Position numbers and translations under genes: made by a program
Part shown: in pieces, positions 35,151 to 43,243 of the stretch
Position numbering within the stretch: position 1 is the first letter of the stretch
Layout of the letters: each line of letters begins with the position of its first letter
The notes under the pieces: model-generated
Databases searched by the model: none
Seen by the model: only the letters and a program-made list of their open reading frames with translations
Told to the model about the DNA's origin: nothing
Origin: Flavobacterium sp. ALJ2
Lineage (GTDB): Bacteria; Bacteroidota; Bacteroidia; Flavobacteriales; Flavobacteriaceae
DNA length: 64,000 nucleotides
Direction of reading: 5' to 3'
Assembly: GCF_015594725.1 (NCBI RefSeq)
Contig: NZ_JADNRC010000010.1
Location: 124,001-188,000 of the forward strand

Positions 35151-35732
35151 ATGAAGCGAATTACAGTTTTTTGCGGATCAAGTTTTGGAAATAAAAAAGA
35201 ATATGAAACTCAAGCCTTTCAGCTTGGACAAATACTATCTAAAAACAATATTGATCTAGTTTATGGTGGAGCCAAAGTAGGGCTCATGGGAGTAGTTGCA
35301 GATGGTGTTTTGAATAAGAACGGAAAAGTAATTGGTGTTCTACCCGACTTTTTAATGAAGAAAGAAATTGCTCACGATAATTTAACCGAATTAATTATTG
35401 TAAAAAGCATGCATGAAAGAAAAACCAAAATGAATGAATTAAGTAATGGTATAATTGCTTTACCAGGCGGATTTGGAACACTCGAAGAGTTTTTTGAAAT
35501 GCTCACCTGGGCACAATTAGGGCTGCATAAAAAACCAATTGGAATTTTAAATAGCAATGGATTTTACGATTTATTATTAGAGTTTATATTAAAAATGGTA
35601 AATGAAGGTTTCTTAAAAGAGATAAACCAACAAATGATAATCGTAAGCACAGATGCACAGGATTTAATAAATAAAATGAAAAACTACGTGGCGCCAGAAG
35701 TTGGGAAATGGATTAAAAAAGGAAATGAATGA
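35151..35732 (+). CDS. LOG family protein (TIGR00730)
   Basis: A 193-aa Rossmann-fold protein of the LOG family, cytokinin riboside 5'-monophosphate phosphoribohydrolases often mislabelled lysine decarboxylases. Diagnostic motifs are GGAKVGLMGVVADGV, the MHERKTKMNELS helix and PGGFGTLEEFFEMLTWAQLG. It releases a base from a nucleoside monophosphate; the bacterial role is usually nucleotide turnover. It follows the methyltransferase gene by 14 nt. Confidence 0.9.
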   Translation: MKRITVFCGSSFGNKKEYETQAFQLGQILSKNNIDLVYGGAKVGLMGVVADGVLNKNGKVIGVLPDFLMKKEIAHDNLTELIIVKSMHERKTKMNELSNGIIALPGGFGTLEEFFEMLTWAQLGLHKKPIGILNSNGFYDLLLEFILKMVNEGFLKEINQQMIIVSTDAQDLINKMKNYVAPEVGKWIKKGNE

Positions 35733-35854
35733 ATCATTAAAAATCAAAAAAACATACCACTAGATAACTTAAATTTAAAAGTACCAAAATTGATTTTTAA
35801 TGTAAGTGAAGAATTAATCATTCTCCCATAGCCAAAATTAAATAATCAAAAAGG

Positions 35855-35884
35855 TTGTTACGTAGTAAAAAAGCCATATTTTTG
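35855..35884 (+). promoter_or_regulatory. Bacteroidota-type promoter of 35930 gene
   Basis: TTG (35855-35857), a 19-nt spacer and TATTTTTG (35877-35884) match the consensus exactly. Transcription would start near 35891, about 40 nt before the ATG. Confidence 0.7.
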
Positions 35885-35929
35885 TAATAATCTAAAATAG
35901 ACATTCTACTATATTATAAAAACATTAAA

Positions 35930-36580
35930 ATGAAATTGATTAATGTCATAGAAATTTCACCCTCGACATATTCAAACAACAATTATAAAAGCCCAAATTG
36001 TACATTTTTAGAAAACCAAACGGCATGGTATAATTATTGGAAAAAATGCATCAACGATAGCAATTTAACAGAATTAGAACCCATCGAAAAAAGTAGTTAT
36101 TTCGTTGATATAAATACTATAAATGATAATAGCCTAAAAATAATTCTACAAAAAGCACTTGAAGAAATTGACATCGAAAATATTGATGATGAAATCTTAC
36201 CCTTTAATGGTGGAATTATATTAAAAATTAATGATCAAAAATTTATTGAACCTAACTGTTGTTGTGATATTGGAAATTTAACAGAATGGCTAAATATTTT
36301 AATTGCAAAAAAGGAAGAATGGCATCAACTATGGATTGGACATCCTTGGGTATTTTTTAAAACAGTTAATGATTTAATTTATTTTTCAGATTACACTGAC
36401 GAAAACAATAGTCAAAATATAAAAGAAAAATTCTCTGTTTCTAAGAGTTCATTTGAGAGGGAATTAAAAAAAACACAACTCCTACAAGAAGATTTTAGAT
36501 TAAGGATAAAAAAAAATATAATAGAATTAAATATTCATCAACCAGATAAAATTGCTAACTTATTAACAGGTCTAAACTAA
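35930..36580 (+). CDS. unrecognised protein, possible immunity family
   Basis: A 216-aa acidic, soluble protein of no family I can name. It has a Tyr/Trp-rich opening (TAWYNYWKKC), an ILPFNGGIILKINDQ strand pair, a striking EPNCCCDIGNLTEWLNIL segment and a WHQLWIGHPWVFFK segment. The Pro-x-Cys-Cys-x-Asp-x-Gly-Asn layout resembles conserved turns in SUKH-type or other small immunity proteins, but that is a loose resemblance. It has its own consensus promoter and stands alone, as expected for an independently acquired gene. Confidence 0.55.
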   Translation: MKLINVIEISPSTYSNNNYKSPNCTFLENQTAWYNYWKKCINDSNLTELEPIEKSSYFVDINTINDNSLKIILQKALEEIDIENIDDEILPFNGGIILKINDQKFIEPNCCCDIGNLTEWLNILIAKKEEWHQLWIGHPWVFFKTVNDLIYFSDYTDENNSQNIKEKFSVSKSSFERELKKTQLLQEDFRLRIKKNIIELNIHQPDKIANLLTGLN

Positions 36581-36692
36581 GAACATAAAGAACAAATTAA
36601 ATCCTGTAGCTTATTTTTAAATTCCTGTAACCAACATACAAAGAACCCTACAATTTTGTATAGCACTATTTAATTATGAATTTGAGCAAACA

Positions 36693-36950
36693 ATGATCCA
36701 TGATAGCAAAATGGCATTCTTTCCTCTCACCGAAGGTAATAACAGAATTTTGTGAGCTTTAGCAAAAGGACAAATATACAATCCAACAATAAACGGAACA
36801 ATAGTTTATTTTAATACAACTTTAAATTTGGCTTTAAAAAATGGTGCCGAAGTTTTATTTCCAATAACTTCAAATGGAGAACATGGCTCAGTTGTAGAAT
36901 TTAAAGACTCCCAAGGAAACAGAATAGCATTACATAAGATTAATAAATAA
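36693..36950 (+). pseudogene. decayed VOC/glyoxalase family gene
   Basis: From ATG 36693 the frame reads MIHDSKMAFFPLTEGNNRIL, an internal TGA stop, then ALAKGQIYNPTINGTIVYFN and later NGAEVLFPITSNGEHG, VVEFKDSQGNRIALHKINK and the final stop. The GTIVYFNT / EDxxGNRIALH pattern is the C-terminal half of a vicinal-oxygen-chelate protein. The N-terminal metal-binding strand is missing, so this is a pseudogene; the interrupting stop may replace Trp or Gly. Confidence 0.75.
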
Positions 36951-36992
36951 AATAGAACCTATCAAAAACAAACAATACTTTACTAATTAAAA

Positions 36993-37751
36993 ATGGAAAA
37001 ATTAAAACAGAATGAAGTACCTACTCAAAAGATTTATAAAGACCGAGCAATCTGGGTTGGAACATTTTTAGGTGGACCTCTTGCTGCAGGTTATTTAATA
37101 GCCGAAAATTTTAAGGCCTTTAATGAAACTCAAAAGGCAAAAACAACATGGATAATTGCAATTATAGCAACAATAATAATTTTTGGTGGCATTTTTTTAA
37201 TTCCTGAAGATGTAACAATCCCAAATCAGATAATACCCTTGGTATATACTGGAATTGCTTTTTATTGCGTACAACATTATCAAGGACAAAAAATAAATGA
37301 ACATATAAATTCTGGTGGTCCATTTTATGGTTGGTGGCGAACAATTGGGATTGGATTCATTGCTATTTCAATTACGCTAGTTGTCATAATTGGTGTTATT
37401 TTATATACTGAAACAACAGGATTTAATGAAGTAACAAAAGAGTATGGCGTATTGAAAAACGAAATTGTTTATGAAGACAATATACCAGCGAATGAAGTAG
37501 ATAAAATAGCAGAGAGTTTTGAGAAAACTGCTTTTTTTGAAAATACAATCAAAAAACATTTATACTTAAAAAAGGATAATTCTATATATGAAATTTCTAT
37601 TTCTTGCAATCAATATATTACAGACGATCCTGAAGCGCAAGCGTCATTTGTTCTATTAAGAGATGAAATACAAAAAGAATTCCCTAACAATAAGATTGTA
37701 TTTAATTTAGTTGTTGAAAGCCTTGATAATATTATAAAACGCATCGAATAA
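36993..37751 (+). CDS. four-span membrane protein of unknown function
   Basis: A 252-aa protein with a conserved-looking N-terminal YKDRAIWVGTFLGGPLAAGY span, further spans at about 49-70, 77-95 and 117-140, and a soluble C-terminal domain of about 105 residues (KKHLYLKKDNSIYEISISCN). I have the impression that similar proteins occur widely in Flavobacterium as hypotheticals. No enzymatic motif is visible. It starts 42 nt after the VOC remnant. Confidence 0.65.
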   Translation: MEKLKQNEVPTQKIYKDRAIWVGTFLGGPLAAGYLIAENFKAFNETQKAKTTWIIAIIATIIIFGGIFLIPEDVTIPNQIIPLVYTGIAFYCVQHYQGQKINEHINSGGPFYGWWRTIGIGFIAISITLVVIIGVILYTETTGFNEVTKEYGVLKNEIVYEDNIPANEVDKIAESFEKTAFFENTIKKHLYLKKDNSIYEISISCNQYITDDPEAQASFVLLRDEIQKEFPNNKIVFNLVVESLDNIIKRIE

Positions 37752-37771
37752 TAATTATAAAAGTAAAGACT

Positions 37772-37833
37772 CGGATAAAAAACAGATTTAAAAAACAATA
37801 CTTAAGCCTTAAGAGAAAATCCTTTTTTATCCG
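37772..37833. repeat. inverted repeat with 11-bp arms
   Basis: CGGATAAAAAA (37772-37782) and TTTTTTATCCG (37823-37833) are perfect complements around a 40-nt interior that contains CTTAAG twice. It may end the membrane-protein transcript or be another dispersed palindromic repeat. Confidence 0.5.
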
Positions 37834-37954
37834 TGTTTTCGCCTTACCAAATCTATATCATCCGGATCCCTTTTTCAGTCAAATATTAGTGTTTTTAACT
37901 TAAAAAAAAAATAATTTCCTTAACTTCGTTTTCCACATAAAACCTCTGCAAATT

Positions 37955-38713
37955 ATGGCATGGAATCCTGAAAAATACAACGAGTTTAAAGCACTTCGCT
38001 ACAAACCTTTCTTTGATTTGGTTGCCCATATTCTGGATAAACCAAGCATGAAAGTCATTGATTTAGGTTGTGGAACTGGAGAGTTAACCCAAATGCTATC
38101 CGATAAACTAACTAATCCATCAGTAAAAGGTATCGATTCCTCGAAAGAAATGCTGGAAAAGGCCAAAGAATTTACCTCCATACAATTTGATCAAAAAACC
38201 ATCGAAGAACAAATCAATACGGGAGAGAAATGTGATTTAATTTTTGCAAATGCATCTATCCAATGGGTTGATAATCATGAAGAATTATTTCCTAAAATTA
38301 TATCGTTATTAAATTCCGACGGACAATTGGCAATCCAAATGCCTTGTCAAAACGAAAATTTACTCAATCAGATTGTAATCGAATTGGTTCAGGAAGAACC
38401 GTATAAAAGTGCATTGAATAATTGGAAACGACTTTCTCCTGTACTTACAATGGATGATTATGCACAAATATTATTCGAAAATGGAGGTACAGATATAGTT
38501 ATCTACCAAAAGGTATATCCTATGATAGCAGAGTCTACTGACGAATTATATGAATTTATATCAGGCTCAACATTAGTTCCCTATTTTGAAAGATTAGAAG
38601 GTACAATAAAAGAACAATTCATTCAAGAATTTAAGAATCGAATCCAAAAGAGATTTAATAAAATACCATCATTATATGCATTCAAAAGAATACTTTTATA
38701 TGCAAGATTCTAA
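37955..38713 (+). CDS. trans-aconitate-methyltransferase-like methyltransferase
   Basis: A 252-aa SAM methyltransferase with the Tam-like opening MAWNPEKYNEFKALRYKPFF, motif I VIDLGCGTGELTQMLSDKL, SVKGIDSSKEMLEKAKEF and the FANASIQWVDNHEEL segment typical of trans-aconitate 2-methyltransferase relatives. Tam methylates and detoxifies trans-aconitate; whether this protein does so is not shown by sequence. It is a single-gene unit in the accessory tract, with a decayed SRPBCC gene 24 nt downstream. Confidence 0.82.
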   Translation: MAWNPEKYNEFKALRYKPFFDLVAHILDKPSMKVIDLGCGTGELTQMLSDKLTNPSVKGIDSSKEMLEKAKEFTSIQFDQKTIEEQINTGEKCDLIFANASIQWVDNHEELFPKIISLLNSDGQLAIQMPCQNENLLNQIVIELVQEEPYKSALNNWKRLSPVLTMDDYAQILFENGGTDIVIYQKVYPMIAESTDELYEFISGSTLVPYFERLEGTIKEQFIQEFKNRIQKRFNKIPSLYAFKRILLYARF

Positions 38714-38737
38714 ACCATAACTAGAAAAAATAGCGAT

Positions 38738-39009
38738 ATGACTGGTAATCGAAACGAAAAAATTTCTATTGAATGGAATGAACCTAAAACAACCGTTGAT
38801 TTCTAATTCAAAAAATAACAGATGATACCACTTATGTAGTTATCAGAAATTATGGATTTGATAAAGAAGGCGACGAACTCTTAAATATAATCAAAGATGC
38901 TACTGGCGGGTTTACTACAGTTCTCGACGGATTAAAAACCTATTTAGAACACAATATCAACCTAAACCTTATAGCCGATAAATTCCCTAAAGAAGCTTTT
39001 ATCAAATAA
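38738..39009 (+). pseudogene. decayed SRPBCC/AHSA1 domain gene
   Basis: From ATG 38738 the frame reads NEKISIEWNEPKTTVDF then TAA, where Glu (GAA) is expected, then FKK and a second stop. One base shift in the A-run at about 38810 restores ITDDTTYVVIRNYGFDKEGD, VLDGLKTYLEHNINLNLIAD and KFPKEAFIK to the end. This is the C-terminal half of an AHSA1/SRPBCC-type protein with a nonsense change and a frameshift, and with the N-terminal half lost. Confidence 0.78.
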
Positions 39010-39039
39010 AAAAAGACATTATCAAATCATATTAAAAAA

Positions 39040-39840
39040 ATGAGCTCAGAAAACAATTATATAGAAGTGAATAAAGAATCATGGAACAGTCGGGTTGAGT
39101 CACATCTAAAATCTGATTTTTATGATTTAAAAGGTTTTCTAAAAGGAAATACATCATTAAACAGTATCGAATTAGAATTACTAGGTGATGTAAAAGGTAA
39201 ATCAATCCTGCATTTGCAATGTCATTTTGGTCAAGACACCATTTCTTTAGCAAGACTTGGCGCAACTGTTACGGGTGTCGATTTATCAGACAAAGCAATA
39301 GATGGCGCAAACAAACTAGCAAAAGAAGTAAATGTTGAAGCATCATTTATATGTTGTGACATCTACGACTTACCAAACCATTTAAACCAAAAATTTGATA
39401 TTGTATTTACAAGTTACGGAGCGATTCCATGGCTACCAGACCTCGATAAATGGGCAAAATTAATCTCTGATTTCCTTAAGCCAAATGGAAAATTAGTCTT
39501 TGTTGAATTTCATCCTGTAGTTTGGATGTTTGATGATGATTTTGAGAAAGTAGCCTATAATTATTTCAATTCAGGGGCAATAATAGAAACCGAAGAAGGA
39601 ACCTATGCTGATAGAGAAGCGCCAATTCAGCTAGAATATATATGCTGGAATCATAATATGGGAGAAGTTATAAATAGCCTAATTAAAAATGGACTAGAGC
39701 TAAATTCTTTAAATGAATTTGATTATTCACCATACAATTGCTTTAATAATACAATCGAGTTTGAACCAAAAAAATACAGAATAAAACATCTGAATAATAA
39801 AATTCCGATGGTGTATTCAATACTTGCCACAAAAAAATAA
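39040..39840 (+). CDS. class I SAM-dependent methyltransferase
   Basis: A 266-aa methyltransferase: opening NNYIEVNKESWNSRVESHLK, motif I variant SILHLQCHFGQDTISLARLG, TVTGVDLSDKAIDGANKLA and DIVFTSYGAIPWLPDLDKWA. The HLQCHFGQDT loop identifies a common Bacteroidota/Firmicutes subgroup of unknown substrate. It is the fourth methyltransferase in 11 kb; their sequences differ enough that they are not recent duplicates of one another. Confidence 0.85.
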   Translation: MSSENNYIEVNKESWNSRVESHLKSDFYDLKGFLKGNTSLNSIELELLGDVKGKSILHLQCHFGQDTISLARLGATVTGVDLSDKAIDGANKLAKEVNVEASFICCDIYDLPNHLNQKFDIVFTSYGAIPWLPDLDKWAKLISDFLKPNGKLVFVEFHPVVWMFDDDFEKVAYNYFNSGAIIETEEGTYADREAPIQLEYICWNHNMGEVINSLIKNGLELNSLNEFDYSPYNCFNNTIEFEPKKYRIKHLNNKIPMVYSILATKK

Positions 39841-39868
39841 TAATCTAAAAAATACAACTTATCACATT

Positions 39869-40294
39869 ATGCAAACAACAATTGGATTAATTCTAGTCTT
39901 AATTTTTATATTCCTAGCTGGAATTCATATTTATTGGGGATTTGGCGGAAAATGGGGAAATGATGCCGCAATACCAACAACCGAAAACAATGAAAAAGTA
40001 ATCAACCCAAAACTAAAAGAATGCATGGTAGTTGCAATCGGATTACTTAGTCTTTCGGTTATCGTTTTAATAAAATCAAAAATAATAATCGTAAATTTAC
40101 CTTCTTGGTTACAAGAATATGGACTTTGGATTATCACAATACTATTTATGGTGAGAGCTATTGGCGAATTTAAATACGTAGGATTCTTTAAAAAAGTCAA
40201 AACCACAAAATTCGCACAAATGGATACAAAATACTTCTCTCCATTATGCTTATTAATTTCCCTTTTAGCTACAACATTAGCATTAACAGCATGA
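39869..40294 (+). CDS. DUF3995 membrane protein
   Basis: A 141-aa protein with four membrane spans (about 4-22, 52-70, 77-97, 115-138). GIHIYWGFGGKWG near the start and RAIGEFKYVGFFKKV are features of DUF3995. The function is unknown. The frame extends to a TTG at 39824 overlapping the preceding gene; the ATG at 39869 begins at the first span and is preferred. Confidence 0.8.
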   Translation: MQTTIGLILVLIFIFLAGIHIYWGFGGKWGNDAAIPTTENNEKVINPKLKECMVVAIGLLSLSVIVLIKSKIIIVNLPSWLQEYGLWIITILFMVRAIGEFKYVGFFKKVKTTKFAQMDTKYFSPLCLLISLLATTLALTA

Positions 40295-40343
40295 TTTTTT
40301 GCGCTACTTATAAATACAATAACAATATAATTTGAAATCTAAA

Positions 40344-40799
40344 ATGGAATTAATTACTATCGAAGAATTTTATATAATCGGATTATCAGTAAGAACGACA
40401 AATGAAAATGACCAATCTGCAATAGATATACCAGCACTTTGGAATAAATTCATGACAGAAAATACGATCGAAAAAATTCCAAATAAAATAGATAACTCAA
40501 TCTATTCTGTCTACACAGAATATGAAAAGGATTACACAAAACCATACACTACAATTTTAGGCTGTAAAGTTTCAAGTTTAGACAATATCCCAGCTGGAAT
40601 GACTGGAAAAACTATTGCAAAAGAAACCTACAAACAATTTACAGCCAAAGGGAATTTAGCAGATGGTATAGTAATCCAGAAATGGATAGAAATATGGAAT
40701 TCTAATCTTGAAAGAAAATATACAGCCGATTTTGAGATATACGGAGAGAAAGCATCCAATCCAGAAAATGCCGAAGTGCCTATTTTTATAGCAGTTTAG
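40344..40799 (+). CDS. GyrI-like / effector-binding domain protein
   Basis: A 151-aa standalone GyrI-like (AraC effector-binding) domain: MELITIEEFYIIGLSVRTTN, ALWNKFM, IYSVYTEYEKDYTKPYTTIL and GCKVSSLDNIPAGMTGKTI. Such domains bind small hydrophobic or cationic ligands, and single-domain versions are thought to act in ligand sequestration or hydrolysis. No DNA-binding domain is attached. I start at ATG 40344, not the TTG at 40332. Confidence 0.8.
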   Translation: MELITIEEFYIIGLSVRTTNENDQSAIDIPALWNKFMTENTIEKIPNKIDNSIYSVYTEYEKDYTKPYTTILGCKVSSLDNIPAGMTGKTIAKETYKQFTAKGNLADGIVIQKWIEIWNSNLERKYTADFEIYGEKASNPENAEVPIFIAV

Positions 40800-40971
40800 T
40801 AAATCATAACTCGTTAAAATAATTTCTGATAAAAAAGAACAAAAAATATTTCTTTCACATAACTAGCTCTTAGTTTTTAAACAATTGAAACTTCACTTTT
40901 TGAAATTTATAAAATCTATACTCAAAAGTCAATTTATCAATCCAAGCTAATAAACATCGCTATAAATAAAA

Positions 40972-40997
40972 AAAGCTTCAGATTCCTCTGAAGCTTT
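40972..40997. terminator. bidirectional terminator
   Basis: AAAGCTTCAGA (40972-40982) and TCTGAAGCTTT (40987-40997) form a perfect 11-bp stem with a TTCC loop, located between the convergent GyrI-like and Ppx-like genes. Confidence 0.8.
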
Positions 40998-41034
40998 ATC
41001 ATAACGTCCTTTGACGTAGGTCATATAAAATACC

Positions 41035-42132
41035 TTAAAAATTGGTGTTTATTTTTTTAGAACGGTCAATAATGTATGAGATAAGCCAAGCTATTGGTCC
41101 TTCCTTTACAAAGTATATTTTCTTTTTCTCTAAATTAGGAATACCTTCTACAAATGTCAATAGTATATTGTTTGCTGAAATTAAATATTTTTGATCGTAT
41201 ATGTTTAAAACTCTAGCTGCTTCTTTATCCGTTTTAGAAAGATTACTATACTTACTGAAGTTATTCTTCAATACAGCATCATAATTCATAATATCTTCTA
41301 GACTAAAAGGGACATAATGATTTTTAGTGTTTTCATTAAAATATAGTGTTGTAAAGGCCCAAACAGCTCCACCAGATAGGTATATTTTTTCTTTTTTCAA
41401 CAAAAGAGGATTAGAGTCAAGCATTTCCTTCACTTTCTTACGCAGAACAGTATTATAATCAAAAGATTTTTCCTGATATACTAACATATTACTAGCTTCT
41501 TTTTGATTGACAACTGTTCTCTTTACAGCATCAGTAAGTGTCATAGTACCAAAATCAAGCTCCAAAGGCATAAACTCTAATTTATTACCTGAAAGCTCAT
41601 CAATGTATCCACCTTTAGTATTTGCGGCACCAATATCAAGCAATATTGCATTTGGATAATCAACAGGAGGTATAGATCCCTTAACTAATATCCTAGTTTC
41701 TTCGTTAATATTGATAACATCTAGGCTTTTGTTGGTTAGAGAAGTAATCCTCTTTTTTAAAACATCAAGATTGCGAGCAGATGTAAAAACAGAAGAAGCA
41801 ACTAAAAAGATATTCTCTTCAAGAATATTGTACTTCACTCTTATTTCTGATAAATGATTAAAAATGATACTACTAGCTTTGTTAATGTCTTCCTGAGTAA
41901 GTTCACCATAGGCAGTAATGTTTTTAGCAAAACTAAGTCCCTCTTCAGAAACGTAGTAAACAATTTTGTAATCTGCTTTCTTGATATTATTTACCTCCAC
42001 AACGGTAACTTTTATTGTTCTACGCCCGATTTCAATTCCGGCATAAACGTTTTTTTGAGAAAATGAATTAATGGAAAAAAATAAATTTAAAAGAGTGAAA
42101 ATTAGAATTTGGAATTTGTTTTTTTTAAACAT
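41035..42132 (-). CDS. exported Ppx/GppA-like (ASKHA fold) protein
   Basis: A 365-aa protein with an N-terminal signal peptide (hydrophobic to about 20, then FSINSFSQ). The rest resembles the exopolyphosphatase/GppA branch of the actin-like ATPase fold: VYAGIEIGRRTIKVTVVEV (phosphate-1-like), ILLDIGAANTKGGYI (phosphate-2-like) and KIYLSGGAVWAF (adenosine-like). Cytosolic Ppx/GppA act on polyphosphate or pppGpp, so a secreted version is odd. The usual DxGSxS opening is replaced by EIGRRTIK. It may be a binding protein or a periplasmic polyphosphatase. It is monocistronic and followed by the terminator at 40972. Confidence 0.7.
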   Translation of the reverse strand: MFKKNKFQILIFTLLNLFFSINSFSQKNVYAGIEIGRRTIKVTVVEVNNIKKADYKIVYYVSEEGLSFAKNITAYGELTQEDINKASSIIFNHLSEIRVKYNILEENIFLVASSVFTSARNLDVLKKRITSLTNKSLDVININEETRILVKGSIPPVDYPNAILLDIGAANTKGGYIDELSGNKLEFMPLELDFGTMTLTDAVKRTVVNQKEASNMLVYQEKSFDYNTVLRKKVKEMLDSNPLLLKKEKIYLSGGAVWAFTTLYFNENTKNHYVPFSLEDIMNYDAVLKNNFSKYSNLSKTDKEAARVLNIYDQKYLISANNILLTFVEGIPNLEKKKIYFVKEGPIAWLISYIIDRSKKINTNF

Positions 42133-42632
42133 GTGATTTAGTTACAGTTATAATTTAATTTGGAGTAAAATTTTTAATGTGTGTGTGTTTAAATAAGAAG
42201 TTTGTGTTACATTTTTTTAAATATCAAAATTAAAATACTGCTGAACTAGGCTCTTCGTGAGTAATTTAATGTCTTTTTATATTAACTATAAAGTAAAAAG
42301 AATTTCATAATGGTTAGTGTATAGATGACTAAATAAAAGAATCATTGGCTATCATATCTAAAATGTGACGAAGTAAAAACTGTTAAATAAAACACCGCAA
42401 ATCTATAAAAACATTTACTAAAACAAACTCAGTTATTAAGAAAATGTAGTGTTAAATTATCCAGAGAGCAATGTAAAGTTAATGACAAACCATTTTACTC
42501 CCTAACTCACTGTAGAAGAATAGGCTATAGTACTGAATTTAATTAAGAGAAGAAAGAATCGATTTTAATGAGTTACTTGAAGAATAACTGTACTTGAGTT
42601 TAATTAAAAAAAAAATCAACAGATCTCAATAA
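42133..42632. other. 500-bp AT-rich gap without recognised gene
   Basis: No frame longer than chance, no clear promoter pair and no repeat shared with the rest of the window. It holds the upstream region of the Ppx-like gene (minus strand) and ends at the terminator at 42633. Confidence 0.4.
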
Positions 42633-42659
42633 AAAAACCATCTTAAAAAGATGGTTTTT
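42633..42659 (-). terminator. terminator of 42680 gene
   Basis: An AAAAACCATCTT arm pairs with an AGATGGTTTTT arm around AAAA, followed on the minus strand by T residues, about 20 nt beyond the stop of the minus-strand gene at 42680. Confidence 0.75.
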
Positions 42660-42679
42660 ATAATAATCGCTTATAGGAA

Positions 42680-43093
42680 TTAATATTTCTTCAAGTAAAC
42701 TGATTTCCCATTTATAAAAACTTCATATTGATTTTTATCCTCATAATATACTGTTTTTATAACATCTCCTTTAAAAATAGAAATACCTCCATGAGTTCTA
42801 CCATCAGTTTTGGTAGTGTAATCATATTTCATTGTTGTGTTATAAGGACCAACTGCTAAGCTATATGCTGAGAATGGAGTTCCTCTTAAATCAAACTCTT
42901 GTTTTGAGTCAATAATTTTATCATCACTATAAAAATTAGTAATTTGCTTAGTAAGCGGAATATCAGGATAAAATTGATTAACTTTTTTAATAAATTCATA
43001 TTGCTCAATACTTACTGGCTCAATTTTGGACGTAACTGTTTGAGAAAAAGAAACTGTAGTAACTAAAAGTAATAATAAGGCAAATCTTTTCAT
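42680..43093 (-). CDS. small exported protein of unknown function
   Basis: A 137-aa protein with a signal peptide (MKRFALLLLLVTTVSFSQ). The mature part is mainly beta (FDLRGTPFSAYSLAVGPYNT, DVIKTVYYEDKNQYEVFING). No family is recognised. It is probably periplasmic. Upstream on its strand lies TAGCTTTG (43138-43131), an exact -7 box match. It is monocistronic with its own terminator. Confidence 0.7.
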   Translation of the reverse strand: MKRFALLLLLVTTVSFSQTVTSKIEPVSIEQYEFIKKVNQFYPDIPLTKQITNFYSDDKIIDSKQEFDLRGTPFSAYSLAVGPYNTTMKYDYTTKTDGRTHGGISIFKGDVIKTVYYEDKNQYEVFINGKSVYLKKY

Positions 43094-43203
43094 AATTGAA
43101 TAATTTTAAATTAATAATTATAGCCCTTTACAAAGCTAACTTGTTAAAAAATTAGATTTTTCACTAAAAATTTCTTTAATGAAATAACAAGGTACGAAAT
43201 ATT

Positions 43204-43211
43204 TATCTTTG
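43204..43211 (+). promoter_or_regulatory. -7 box of MFS exporter gene
   Basis: TATCTTTG matches TAnnTTTG exactly and lies 32 nt before the ATG at 43244. No TTG is found at the normal upstream distance. Confidence 0.45.
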
Positions 43212-43243
43212 CATTGAAATAAAAAAATTATTTTTTAAATATA

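Noticed and set aside
28531..40800. Chromosomal integron interpretation of the single-gene tract
   Set aside because: No integrase gene and no attC-like palindromes with the GTTRRRY core were found between the genes.
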